From: Telmatactis stephensoni
Lineage: Eukaryota > Cnidaria > Anthozoa > Actiniaria > Isophelliidae
Assembly: GCA_029948255.1 (NCBI GenBank)
Contig: JALIZF010001290.1
Span: 1-64,000, forward strand
DNA length: 64,000 nucleotides
Direction of reading: 5' to 3'
Made by a program: the position numbers and the translations under genes
The notes under the pieces: generated by a model
Database searches by the model: none
What the model was told of the DNA's origin: nothing
What the model saw: only the letters and a program-made list of their open reading frames with translations
Shown here: positions 44,958 through 55,916 of the stretch, piece by piece
How the letters are laid out: each line of letters begins with the position of its first letter
Numbering within the stretch: position 1 is the first letter of the stretch

Positions 44958-46100
44958 ATAAAAGAAGAGGTTACTGTGAAAGGCAAATGTTTTCGACGAG
45001 AAAAATCTGGAGATATCGTGATGAATCGACTTTCCGTGGTTTGACAACATGGCGGCCAGTCTGGTTGTTTCAGTTGGCGACCACCCACAACAAAGAGAAA
45101 CTTGAGGTATTATAGGCCTTTGTTAAAGAATTTCAACACGCCTATTCCATATGGGAGCTCAAAAACATCAAATCTATGACATTTATAATTGGATATTTTT
45201 CGTACTTTCTTCTAACACTTCGACACAGTGAATTGCAAAAAAACGACAAGATGGGCTCCCTTTCGCACTTTTGAGGTCACTATTGAAAGGTATTTTGCAA
45301 AACACTTTGGTTGATCTTCATTACCTCAGCTGCTGAAATCACAAAAAGTCACTGTTATCATAAAGGAAGTTACACTGGGAAACTCAAATGTTTTTGATAA
45401 GAAAATCTGGAGATTTCGTGAAGAGTCGACATCTGGGTTTCGACAACAATGGTGTCCAGTCTTGTCATTTCATTTGACGAACTCTCACAACATAGTGAAA
45501 CTTGAGGTATTGTAGGCCTTAGTTAAAGTGCCCCTAACCCCTAAATCGAAATTTTGATAATCGTTTACTTTATTAATGGAAAAGCCTTATGGTGAAATAT
45601 TTCAGGATAAAATCATCTTCTTTGTGAGGATTAAGCATTTGAAATCTGAAAATGCAAATGAGATGACGTAGAAAAAGGACTACTTAAATATACAAAAACA
45701 CTAGAGATGAATTTTATACTATTTTTTCATTTGCAAAACATTCTCATCGCTAAAGTACAAAGTTTGGTGAATGTTTTTGCCACCTAACTCAAAAACACTT
45801 GTTCCAAAATTGAAGACAAAATCACGCAATTTCCTTTTTCTACGTCATCTCATTTGCATTTCCCGACTTTGAAATGCTTAATGCTCCAAAAGGAGATGAT
45901 TTTATCCGGAGATATTTCACCATTAAACATTTCCATTCATGAAGAAACGATTCTCAGAATTTCAATTTAGGGGTTAGGGGCACTTTAAGGAATTTCAATA
46001 CGCCTATTCCATGTGGGAGCTCAAAAACATCAAACCTATGACATTTATAATTGAATACTGTTCGTACTTTCTTCAAACACTTCGACACAGTGCGACTCAG
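44958..46100. repeat. Direct duplication within the 4.69 kb element, one copy split by a MITE
   Basis: Unit 1 (about 44958-45240) and unit 2 (about 45358-46100 minus the MITE) share AAAATCTGGAGAT, GGGAGCTCAAAAACATCAAA and CACTTCGACACAGTG with moderate divergence. Confidence 0.8.
45527..45984. mobile_element. TTAA-targeted MITE
   Basis: Ends AGTGCCCCTAACCCCTAAAT and its near-inverse; TTAA on both sides (45523-45526 and 45985-45988). Duplicate unit 1 retains the empty site (TTTGTTAAAGAATTTC near 45120). TTAA targeting is typical of piggyBac and Kolobok relatives. Confidence 0.88.
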
Positions 46101-47184
46101 TCGCTGTCATTGAATCGAGCAGCAGAAAGCTTTCAAGATGCAAGTTGGGCTCTGTTTTCGTAAAAAATACTCAAAAACTAATTTTGATTTCAAATATCTT
46201 ATCAACAGAATAATCTGGAGAGTTATCCTTTTGATTGTTGTTGATTTTCAAACACTTGAATAAAAAAAAATTGAGATAAATCGACCTTCAATGCAACACA
46301 TCTGGGACGAAGAAACCGATTATTGTCCTTTTCCTGCAGTCATCCCGTACGAAAATACCAGCAAAACTTTTCTAAAAGCAATGAAATCTACTAAAAATAT
46401 TGCCCGCCCCATGGTGAACAGCTACAGGAAGGACTTTGATTAGCTGAACGAGATGAAAAATGTTTGCAAGAAGCCAACATCCCAGCCAAAGACGGTGCGA
46501 AACCGCGTGGAATTACTTCCAGCTACACCAGTGCTGGAATTGACTCATTCATAGATAGCCTATTTTAAAATCATTCTGTCATCATATATACGGCTATTTT
46601 GTCAGAAAGCAACATTTAGACACATTTTTAATTGATAAGGATAACTGGAGATAACTGGAGTTTTGAAAGTATACTTTCTTTCTTGGTAACATTAATGATA
46701 GTATAATTATATATATGATATTTTCTTGAATTTTTTCTTCCTTGATCATGGACTGACTTTAATGAATAATAGTATATGATCTTTAAATACCTTCTTTATA
46801 TATAGACAGACAGACAGAAATTTATTAGTCGATAAAAATGATGTTTGAAATGTCATTTTCCTTGGCATTGGAAAAACCTCACTTTTAGCAGAGTCCCCTA
46901 CAGGTAATTTAACTTTTTCTTTTTTTAATTCTAAAAGCTGTATTCTGACAAGCAATTTACTTTGTAAATGTCAAAACATTAAATGGATATCAAGATGTTT
47001 GTTTGTATTTCATCCTGGGTATACAAACCCTCCCCCCTCTCATTATTTCCTGGGTCCTCACTATTCACTATACCCCTCACACATGCAAGTACAATGCCAA
47101 ACAAGATATGTATTATATATATATATTTATATAGCAAGCTTGTCTATTATTACATGAAATACTTAGTCAAAATGTTCTGAATTA

Positions 47185-47376
47185 GGGACTGGTCATTATT
47201 TACAGGGAGGGGGGGGGAGCTGGTTGAAATAGAGGGGGGCCACAGATTTTTACGCTCACTCTGTAAGAATGTTATGTGTGTATGTATGTAGAAAGGGGGG
47301 AGGGCCATCAAAAAATTGTGCATCACCTTTATCATTTCCACCAGCCCCCCCCCCCCTGTAAATAATGACCAGTCCC
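47185..47376. mobile_element. PIF/Harbinger-like MITE with TTA duplication
   Basis: GGGACTGGTCATTATTTACA at the left, exact inverse at the right, homopolymer G/C runs just inside, and TTA at 47182-47184 and 47377-47379. A 3-bp TTA/TAA duplication is typical of PIF/Harbinger. Confidence 0.82.
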
Positions 47377-47508
47377 TTACTAGTCTGAACCAGACTATCA
47401 CTACATGATCTGCCATTGTACTCTCTTGATAATCCTGATTCATCAACACTTAATTTTCAAAAATGATTTCAAGTTGGGTACACTAATTAATTGAAGATGG
47501 TTATACAG

Positions 47509-47625
47509 ATGTACAAGGCCGCAACAAAAGAATTCCAAATTTTAAATGATGAGTTGTCCAGAGCTTTTCAAGAACCTTTTAATTTGGAGTTGGCCGGAAT
47601 TCAAGGAATTGACCAAACACTAAAG
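47509..47625 (+). CDS. Candidate internal exon, 39 codons
   Basis: Open and in phase from an ATACAG acceptor to an AAG/GTGTAC donor; it reads MYKAATKEFQILNDELSRAF onward, with balanced, protein-like composition. No adjoining exon was identified, so it may be a fossil of the gene of the host element. Family unknown. Confidence 0.35.
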
Positions 47626-47672
47626 GTGTACAACATGTATAGTAGTACTAATTAAATAGTGCTAAATCATAC

Positions 47673-47827
47673 TAGAGTGATTTTCACCGGACTGTGAAAT
47701 AGTTATTAAGCTAATAGACACTAATAGACTCTGCACCCATTGTTTTCTTTTGTTGCAATACAACTATTAGACACTATTAAACACTGACTATTAGTATTTG
47801 TTTCACAGTCCGATGAAAATCACTCTA
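47673..47827. mobile_element. MITE M2, copy 3
   Basis: 155 bp, almost identical to 26902-27056 and 27243-27397, nested in the 4.69 kb element. Confidence 0.9.
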
Positions 47828-48188
47828 AGTCTCTTGTTTTCTGGTGCTTAGATAATGCTAATTTACTAAATACTGCAAAGTATTTCACAGTTTTAGTGTT
47901 TGTACTGTTTTGGGATCAGCTGGGTTTTATGAGTGATTTCTTTGTCTACAAGACTGAGAACTTGTAGTTAAGCTGCTAGTTATTTTATTGATTTGTACAA
48001 CAACAATAAAAAACCAAAATGTAATTGTCAGATTGAGACAAAAGAAGAAAATATATATTTTGACTTGTTTAAACAGTTTTTGTTGAATACAGATTCTGCA
48101 AATTCGCTCTAATTCATGATTTTCAAAATCAATTGAGCGATGTAAATTGATAACATTAAAAAACTGTAATAGTTTGGTATCGACTACT

Positions 48189-48327
48189 GGGGCTGGTTGT
48201 ACGAAGGGTGAATAGCGCTATCCAACGGATAAATCCTTATCCAGCGGATAAAAAATAAACAAAATCTATACAGTGGATAACTCTTATAAGGTGGATAACT
48301 TTATCCAACCTTCGTACAACCGGGCCC
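48189..48327. mobile_element. Short MITE with GGTTGTACGAAGG ends
   Basis: Left CTGGTTGTACGAAGGGTG and right CAACCTTCGTACAACCGGGC form inverted ends, with internal GGATAA/TTATCC repeats. Confidence 0.8.
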
Positions 48328-48483
48328 TGGATGACAAAGTAGGGAAGTAGTTCATAATTTGTTTATAGTTCCCAGTATACTATCCAGTACACTATCTGTA
48401 CCAGAATTAAGTTCTAAATTATTTGGGAGGAATTGGTGACTGATCTCAGAAACTCAAATAAATAAACACTAATAGTCAATGAA

Positions 48484-48920
48484 TGATAGTTGAAGATTTA
48501 TATGTTGTTCTCTTAGCCATGGGTAAATAAATAAAATCAATTCAGTCCCAGTCGATTACAACCTAAACTGAGTTATAATGTAGCTTTTGTGTCAACTTTG
48601 CTTGTAAGGTTGCTTAAAAAGGACATCAAAATCAATTACTTTTTTCCCTTTTAATATTATAACAATATTGTAATTAACTTGGTAATATTTCTGTGCTTTA
48701 GAAGCCATCCTTAGGGAGGGGGGTATAAATTGGGAAGAATGTCCTGCCCCCTCCACATACATTGCAAATTATAATTATTGCTTTAATGTCCTTTTTAAGC
48801 AACCTTACAAGCAAAGTTGGACACAAAAGCTACTGGCATAAATAACTCAGTTTGGTTTTGAATTGATTTTATATATTTAAGCCACGGCTAAGAAAACAAT
48901 ATAAATCTTCGACTTTGTGA
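48484..48920. mobile_element. Foldback of about 437 bp
   Basis: Arms of about 140 bp (48484-48627 and 48785-48920) share AAGGTTGCTTAAAAAGGACA and AGATTTATATTGTT-like blocks in inverse orientation with about 10-15% differences. Confidence 0.75.
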
Positions 48921-49221
48921 AAAATGAAATAAAATTTGTGGCGAAACTGATCAAATTATGAGTATACAAAGGAAGCAATTGTGTGCAGACAAAAACTGAC
49001 TCTTTATTCAATACTAATATTTATAATGTACAAATTAAGCTAAGTTACTTACATTGTTGGATAACAACACGTTGACTACAAGCGAATTTTCTTGGAAAGG
49101 TAACTCTTAAAGTAATCTCAAGTTTACAGACGAAAGTGAATTCACACGTACTGTAATCCTGATCCAGCTTCGAAGACTCAGCTTGCATTTTTGGGAATAA
49201 ATGACCTAAAATTCTTGAGAA

Positions 49222-49458
49222 TCACTTTGCTTTCTGGCATTTCAAATGACTCAATAACTCGGAAAAGCCAATTGACATTATCCTGGTTTGATTTTCAATA
49301 CGATAACAGCCGTGATTCTTGAAATAAATAAAACGTTCCCCTGTTACTTGCTTCCAGGTTTTCAAATCAACTTCGTCCGCCATTTTGTTTTTAAACTGAT
49401 CGGGAGAAGACCGGGAGGACCTAGTACCGAGCGAAACATTTGCCACAGACCGGAACAA
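49222..49458 (-). CDS. Coding-like 5' fragment at the right end of the 4.69 kb element
   Basis: Likely start is the internal ATG at 49380-49382 (AAAATGGCGG context), reading MADEVDLKTWKQVTGERF, then ending at 49222. The frame begins upstream within the TIR only by chance. The start codon lies about 70 bp inside the TIR and points inward, the layout expected of a transposon gene, but the rest is missing. Function not recognised. Confidence 0.35.
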   Translation of the reverse strand: MFRSVANVSLGTRSSRSSPDQFKNKMADEVDLKTWKQVTGERFIYFKNHGCYRIENQTRIMSIGFSELLSHLKCQKAK

Positions 49459-49590
49459 AATGTAATCTTTGTTTGCCTATTACCACAGGAAGCCCAATTC
49501 ATTTGAATCAAAAATGTCAAAATAAAACAAAGTATTTACAATTATTATTATTCTATTTAAATGGGAGCTCCGCTATTAGGTAGTACCTAA

Positions 49591-50059
49591 TTTTTATATT
49601 ATATGGTATGCTATACCACCCTAACTTTTATTATATACATATCGAGATTTACTCACTAAATTAAATTCCATTTAATAAATTTTCGTTCGTTCATTGCTCT
49701 CAGCCAATGACAAGTTGCGTATGGCTTTTATTACGTGTGAGAAAAACGATACGTCCAATCAGAGGCCGCGTATGGCTTTTTTCACGCGTGACAAAAACGA
49801 TACGTCAAATCAGAAGCGACTTTATTGTATTGGTGCTTTTCAGAGATACGTGCAGCTACTGTGGCTTTTCTTCTTTTTGACGACGAAATATTTCAGTTGT
49901 AATTTCTCAAAATCAGTCGTTTTACATTATCAGAATGCTCAAATAGCGAATACTTCGATGGCCTGGAAAACAAAAATACAAAAGAGAAAACTAGTTGTGA
50001 TGTTAAAGTTTTGAAGGAGTTCCTTGAGTTTAAAACGAGGAGAGACAAATTCATGACAT
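49591..50059. other. No intact gene recognised
   Basis: Includes a near-duplicate pair of short blocks (GCGTATGGCTTTTATTACGT and GCGTATGGCTTTTTTCACGC) at about 49718 and 49768. The region from about 49950 may be the decayed 5' part of the Crypton-like gene. Confidence 0.4.
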
Positions 50060-50785
50060 TGAGGAATTGAACGAGTATTTAGCAGAATTCAGAGATCAGT
50101 CAGAAGAAAAGACCGAAAAGACTTTGAGCCCTCAAGCTTGAGGCCATTCGTTTCAGGCTTTCGATAGGCATTTAAAACGACAAAACTATTCTGCAAGCAT
50201 CATAAATGATCGAGAATTTGAACTGACCAGAAAATATCTTTCATCAAAGCAGAAGTAGTTAAAAAGTGAAGGCCGAGGTAATAAGGACAATGCAGCTGCT
50301 CCTTTGTCAGATAAAGATATCGAGATCCTCTACGAAAATCGATTTCTTTGTCTATATTCTCCTGAGTCAATTATAAATACGCTGTGGCTAAATAATTCTA
50401 TCCATTTTGGCTTACGTGGCTGCCAAGAGCACAGAGAGATGTGTTGGGGAGGTGTAAAGTTGCTCAAGGATGCCGAAGGAGTAGAGTTCCTAGAATATAC
50501 TGAAAAAATATACAAAATATACAAACAAAAACTTGAACGGGAATTGACCCTACAAATGTCAGAAAAGTAAAGCCCAAGATGTTTGCCACTTCAACTGAAA
50601 GAAACCCTGTGGCTGTTTACAAGATGTACAGCGAAATGCGACCAGCGAACATGAACAGCCCCGACGCACCTTTTTATCTCGGGATAAATCATACAAAAAA
50701 AGAAAATTTTTTCGTTGCCTTACGTGACGCCGGATTGCTGTCATCTTGTGTTTCACGCGTTGTATGCCCTTTGCCCTCTATTTGA
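50060..50785 (+). pseudogene. Decayed Crypton/KIAA1958-like tyrosine recombinase (DUF3504-type)
   Basis: With frameshifts and stops, the conserved order of this family is readable: IEELNEYLAEF (about 50060), DRHLKRQNYSASIIND (about 50165), LSDKDIEILYE (about 50305), SPESIINTLWLNN and HFGLRGCQEHREMCWGGVKL (about 50400), GVEFLEYTE, then in another frame PKMFATSTERNPVAVYKMY (about 50573) and APFYLGINHTKK. The Arg of HFGLRG corresponds to a catalytic Arg of tyrosine recombinases. The C-terminal catalytic His/Arg/Tyr part is not recognisable, and stops at about 50150 and 50260 plus a shift near 50570 disable it. Family call from memory of KIAA1958/ZMYM/Crypton proteins. Confidence 0.78.
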
Positions 50786-52532
50786 AACTACATCTGATAA
50801 CATTAGAGCACGAGGCCATGCGAGGCAATTTAAAGGCACAAGATGAACTATTTGAGCTACTCTTTACCGTAAATTATTATTACTTCGAAAGATAGTATAA
50901 TGGCAGTGTTTGTTTTCAAAGCATTACATAAACTGACACTCAACGACGAGAGGACGCAGACTACGAGTTTACATCTTAGGTGCGCAAAGGATTGTGGTAG
51001 AAAGAATATTGCATTGTGGGATAACAAGAACCAAAAAATTCCATTGTTTTTTCGACACTCGCTATGCATTGTGGTCGAAATAAAATCTCAATTTTTTCTA
51101 GCTTGTCTGAAATAGGATCGCTGCCTTGCTTCGCTCGTTTCGGACTTGCTCCGCTGCGGCAGCAATAATTAGAGGCTAACGCGATCGAGCGAGTGAGTTA
51201 TCGGGATTTACCTGCACAAGTTCGCTAACTGATGAACGATGAATTTTTGTGGTTACTGGCTTTTTATCAAAGCCAGTAAAACACTATATCATCGCCTGGG
51301 TGTTTGTACGTGTAATTCGGAAATCCCCGAAGTAGACCAGTACGAAGTGTCAAGTCGAAAGAGGCGCGAACTTCGTGCGCTCGTCCGAGGGTGTTTAAGG
51401 GGATTACTAATAATCAAATATAGGCTTTGTGGTTATAAAATATATTTCTTCATACCTAATTGTTCACTTTAGTTCATAAAAATATCTGTTAGGGAAACGT
51501 TTGACCAATTTTCGATAAACATGGCGTTTACGAAGCCGTTCCGAATGAAATAGAAAACCCAAGGATGGGAAAATCCGCCGATATTTTAGTGCAGATTCGC
51601 CTTTTTGTGTGCTCTCCCTCGCTTTGTAGCTTCAGGGCATTTAGGTAATGTACAAAGACTATTTCCCTTTTCTTTATTTGGTGTAATCAGGCACACGTTT
51701 AATTGCATGATTCTTGTGAGACTTTAGAAAGAGTAAAAATATTTTTTTACTTTGATGATAATTCCAGTTTGCTATCCGCCATCATTTACTAAAACGAAAT
51801 GCCAAACGTTGTCTTGTTTTTGACCTCGTAAAATTCGAGCCAGTTCTGAATCTTTTAATCGATTGCCTGTATACTTTGAGACGTATATTGGGGCTCAGTA
51901 TTAGTAACTAATACTTCAGATAGAATAGAATAAGAAATTTATTAAAGGTATTTATACGTAGTTCAGTGCCCTTTTACTGTGGATCGAAAACTTAGAAGCA
52001 ACGAGAAGGTGGATTTTCAAGCTTCTTCAGTTCCTTGTTAATTAATGGGAGGCCACGCGTTTCGAAGCTCCCTACTAATCGTTGTAAATTTACTCTTGCA
52101 CGCTTGTTTATTGACCAATCACGGCTAACTGGCAAGTTAAAGTTACCAGCATCGAAATTTGTTTGTATCTCTTGCATAACTGTAAGTGTTTTCATACAAA
52201 ATTTCGTTTTTTGAAAATTCGTATCTGATCCTTGGTTTTTCAACTGATTTCCTTCAAACTTCACAGTTTTACTGATTTTGATGTGCTCTTTCCAGCTATG
52301 GTAATTGTTTTTAAGTTTGTGAACTTTTGGAATTACATGAAAAAGCCGTTAGTATGAAATGACTGTAATTCATAAAATACGTCATTTACACATATAAGAT
52401 TGCAGAATACGTCTTGGTAACAGTCATATTCGCATTCAGCATGAAAAATCGGTTTAGAATAGTTATGGTAACAGTCTCTAACCCAAAATGCCTCCAGGTA
52501 TCTGATTTTTCGAAATTGCGCCTTGTCTAACA

Positions 52533-52817
52533 TTGTTCTCAAACAAGACACTTCATTATGAGGTTTGTGCTTCTATTATTAGGTGGAAAAAACTTCGGAG
52601 GACAAAAAGAGCCGTTTTATATTATTCAAATTCCACCGCAACAACTAGACTTATACAAAAAGAAGGTGACATCGAAACAAATCCTGGCCCAAATGATGCT
52701 AAATTGGAGAATCTGACAATTAATGGTCAATGCCAAAAGCCGAAATGTCCTACGGCCAACGCAGACTTGAGTTGTTCCTCTAAACATCTATCTCTTTGTC
52801 TATTAAACGCTAGATCT
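52533..52817 (+). pseudogene. LINE A, 5' part of ORF2 with 2A-like motif
   Basis: Open for 95 codons up to the insertion of LINE B. It carries GDIETNPGP at 52665-52691, matching the D(V/I)ExNPGP consensus of 2A ribosome-skipping peptides, followed by a Cys-containing linker and the start of an AP endonuclease (LSLCLLNARS). 2A-like sequences are known at this position in some APE-type LINEs of marine invertebrates. The element continues at 53690. Confidence 0.85.
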
Positions 52818-53685
52818 TTCTGGCTTTCTGGCGGTCTTTGATCAACAGCTCGATTTCAGGAGTTATCCATGGCTTATCCGTCCCGTGAAGCTTGATGGTC
52901 CTTAAGGGGAAGAAACGGTCTATAGCATTGGAAAAATGCAAAAAATGCAAAGAAATGCAGATATCTTTTCTAAAGGAAACTACGGAACTCCCATTGCTGA
53001 AGATCGACAATCGATCACTAGAACTTGTCATCTCTCATAAAGTACTTGGTCTGGTGATCCAGAATAATTTAAAGTGGAACAAACATTTTGACGCTACGTT
53101 GACCAAAGCTTCTAAACGTCTCCACATTCTCCGGGTTCTAAACAGAGCGGGTGTAGAGGTCAAAGACTTAGTTACAATTTATATATCCCTGATACGCTCT
53201 GTACTTGAATATGGCACCACACCCTACCCTTGTACCTCTCTGAAGAGGTAGAACGTATACAGAAACGCGCCTTCAAGATCATTATGCCTGCACTTTCATA
53301 TACAGTGAAGCTCTTCATTATCTAAAACTACCCAGACTAGATGAAAGACGAAGTGAACTTTGTTTGAACACACTCCGAAAGATATCAAGAGGGGACCCAC
53401 TCACTAATCATCTTCCTACGACGAGGGCATCTGCGCACCATTACCAAACAAGAAACGCAAAGAACTATACAATACCAAAGCATAGAACTGAAAAATTACG
53501 TCGTAGTATATTTCCAAGTACAATTTTATCTTTTAATAATCAATAGTATATTTTATAGTCCAATTATAATATATTAAAAGATACTACATTTCATTTTAAT
53601 TTCGTTTGTTACAACATTTGTAATTTATATAAATGCGAGAAATGTTGACATTAAACTCATTATTATTATCATTATTATTATTATT
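52818..53685. mobile_element. LINE B fragment with inverted 5' end (twin-priming structure), inserted in LINE A
   Basis: Flanked by ATCT duplications (52814-52817 and 53686-53689). The first about 125 bp (to about 52945) encode an ORF2 linker on the minus strand (DKPWITPEIELLIKDRQKA). The rest encodes the ORF2 C-terminal region on the plus strand (HKVLGLVIQNNLKWNKHFDA, RLHILRVLNRAGV, LIRSVLEYGT) with a frameshift near 53250, ending in an (ATT)n tail. An inverted 5' portion joined to a sense 3' portion is the hallmark of twin priming during target-primed reverse transcription. Confidence 0.85.
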
Positions 53686-53689
53686 ATCT

Positions 53690-55705
53690 GTTAAAAATAA
53701 GACGACTTCGCTTTTGGACTACCTGTGTGATTGTAAAGCTGATCTATACGCCATCACTGAAACGTGGCTTTCTGAGAATGATGCTTCTGTTAGAGCAGAA
53801 CTTTGTCCCACTGGCTACAATTTTCTTGATCATCCCCGCCATGGTCGTCGCGGTGGTAGTACTGGTCTGATCTTTCGTGACTGCTTAAGAGTTAAAAATG
53901 TTGATGCAGGTGAAAAGGATTCCTTTGAATTCTCTGAGTGGACTGTAAGTTCTCCTGGTTCCTATCTACGCTTACTGGTTGTTTACCGTCCACCATATAC
54001 CAGTGAGCATAAAGTCCCTATCTGTGCTTTCTTCAGAGAATTCTCCGAGCATCTTGAATCATTTTTGCTCTCAAAAGATGCAATTCATTTTTGGATCTCC
54101 TTGTATCTCTCGGTCTTCAACAGCATGTAAAGCAGCCTACACATGTTCTGGGCCATACATTAGATTTGATAATTACTCGGCACTCACTGAACAATTGCTT
54201 AAAGCTCCGCCTGTTGCTGACACCTCTATTTCAGATCACACATCCCTCTTAACTTGTGCAAACTTAGTCCAGATAGACCTCCTGTGATGGCAAAAGAAAT
54301 AAGTTCTCGGAAGATGAGAAATATTGGTATGCAGTCCTTTTTAAAAAACACATCTCTCTCGTTCATTATTGTCAACGAGTTTTCCTGATGGCTGTACTGT
54401 TACTTCCACTGACGAAGTTGACAAGCTTATCATCGATTACAATGACACCTTAGCTGGTCTGATTAATCATCATGCTCCCTTGAAGTCTAAGATTGTGAGA
54501 GTGCGTCCTTTAGTGCCTTGGTTCACGGCCGAGATCGGTGCCGCCAAGCGTCTTCGACGAAAAGCTGAAAGGAAGTGGCGGAGGTCCGGTCTACAAGTGG
54601 ACTTCATTGCATTCAAAAAACAAAGAAACCACGTGACCTATCTTATGAACGATGCGAGAAAGAGGTTTTATACTGACTTCATTTAATTCTGAGAACAGCA
54701 CAGATCAAAGAAAACTGCTTAGGGCAGCAAAGAAACTTCTGTCTGAGAAAGAGGAACCGCGTTTTCCTGACTATTCTGACAAATCAGTCCCCGTCAATAA
54801 TATTGCTGACTTTTTTGCACAAAAGATTGAAACAATTTGCTCAGACATTGCTGCTATGGACGTATCCTGTACTACCAATATGGTGCTCATCGATCATGAA
54901 GTTGGTCCAGACAAGCAATTGTCTGAGCGAATTGTTTCAATCTTTTGTGCAAAAAAGTCAGCAATGTTATTGACGGGCATTTAAACCTTTTTTTCCGAAA
55001 TTGATGTCTGTAAACTTATTCAAAATCTACGAAGAAGACTTGCCCTCTTGATCCAATGCCAACATCGTTAGTAGTTTCTTGCTTGGACCTTCTTCTTCCC
55101 ATCATTACGTGCATGGTAAATTCATCTCTGGTTCATGGTTACTTTCCAAACGTTTGGAAGGAAGCAATTGTCACTCCACTTCTGAAAAGTCCTGGAATGA
55201 CATCGGAGTTTTCTAACTTGCGTCCTATTATATTAGTAACCTACAGTTCATTTCAAAGTTAACTGAGCGAACTGTGTTTGAACAGTTACACAACCATATG
55301 ATCGATCACTCATTATATTCGTTGCTTCAATTTGCCTACAGAACATCACACAGTACTGAGACAGCGTTACTTAAAGTTCATAACGACATCTTGGTGAACA
55401 TGAATTCTCAGCAAGTAACACTGCTTGTGTTATTGGACCTCAGTGCTGCGTTCGACCATGCAATATTGTTAAATCGTCTGAAGTCAAGTTTTGGGATATC
55501 TGGATCTGCTTTTGAGTGGCTGGCGTCGTATTGAAAGCCATCAATTGTCTTGCGGTGTACCTCATAGATCATGCCTGGGCCCACTATTATTTACAGTTTA
55601 CGCAAGCAAGCTTTTCGATGTCATCAAGGGTCATCTCCCGCATGTACATGCTTATGCGGACGACACGCAGCTGTATTTGTCCTTTAAAGCCGGCCCTATG
55701 TAAAA
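53690..55705 (+). pseudogene. LINE A, remainder of ORF2 (endonuclease and reverse transcriptase), decayed
   Basis: Resumes the frame left at 52817. Endonuclease motifs: AITETWLSE, HPRHGRRGGSTGLI and LLVVYRPPY; then linker PWFTAEIGAAKR; then reverse transcriptase pieces FPNVWKEAIVTPLLK, FAYRTSHSTETALLKVHND, LVLLDLSAAFD, CGVPHRSCLGPLLF and the active site YADDTQLYLSF near 55655. At least six frame changes and small deletions separate these blocks, so it is dead. The copy stops shortly after the active site, lacking the C-terminal domain. CR1-like by motif. Confidence 0.88.
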
Positions 55706-55916
55706 GCTCTCTATTTCCACGTATGCAGTGGAAGTGTGTAAACACCTCCATGAACTCGATATTAAAAATAGACCTCTATGAGGCCATGTGGTTACTGGCC
55801 TCAAATCCAAATATAGATATAGACACATTTCAAGGCCTGTCCCTGGTTGGGGGTGGGGGTAGGGGTTTACTTCGACAAGTGCATACACACACACCGACTT
55901 TGTCCTAGTGCCCTTG

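Larger units (their letters stand above)
44768..49453. mobile_element. 4.69 kb TIR element with 6-bp TSD, apparently non-autonomous
   Basis: 19-bp perfect TIRs CCGGTCTGTGGCAAATGTT at both ends; AACAAA duplicated at 44762-44767 and 49454-49459. R1 copy B preserves the empty site (ACAACAAAATGC on the reverse strand near 17180). A 6-bp duplication is what I recall for the IS3EU group, but no transposase was found, so the superfamily is open. It contains a tandem duplication, at least four nested MITE-type elements and two coding-like fragments (47509-47625 and 49222-49380). Confidence 0.88.
40467..49590 (+). repeat. R1 repeat copy E, split by two large insertions
   Basis: Left end TAGCGGAGCTCCCGCGCG at 40467, right end GGGAGCTCCGCTATTAGG plus TAGTACC by 49590. 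Removing 41505-43718 and 44768-49453 with their duplications leaves about 2.2 kb, matching copy D. Confidence 0.85.

Noticed and set aside
16312..49590. R1 as a Helitron (palindrome near the 3' end and a CTAAT terminus)
   Set aside because: Both ends carry the same GGAGCTCC inverted block, which points to TIRs, and the left end does not start with TC. Kept only as a weak alternative.
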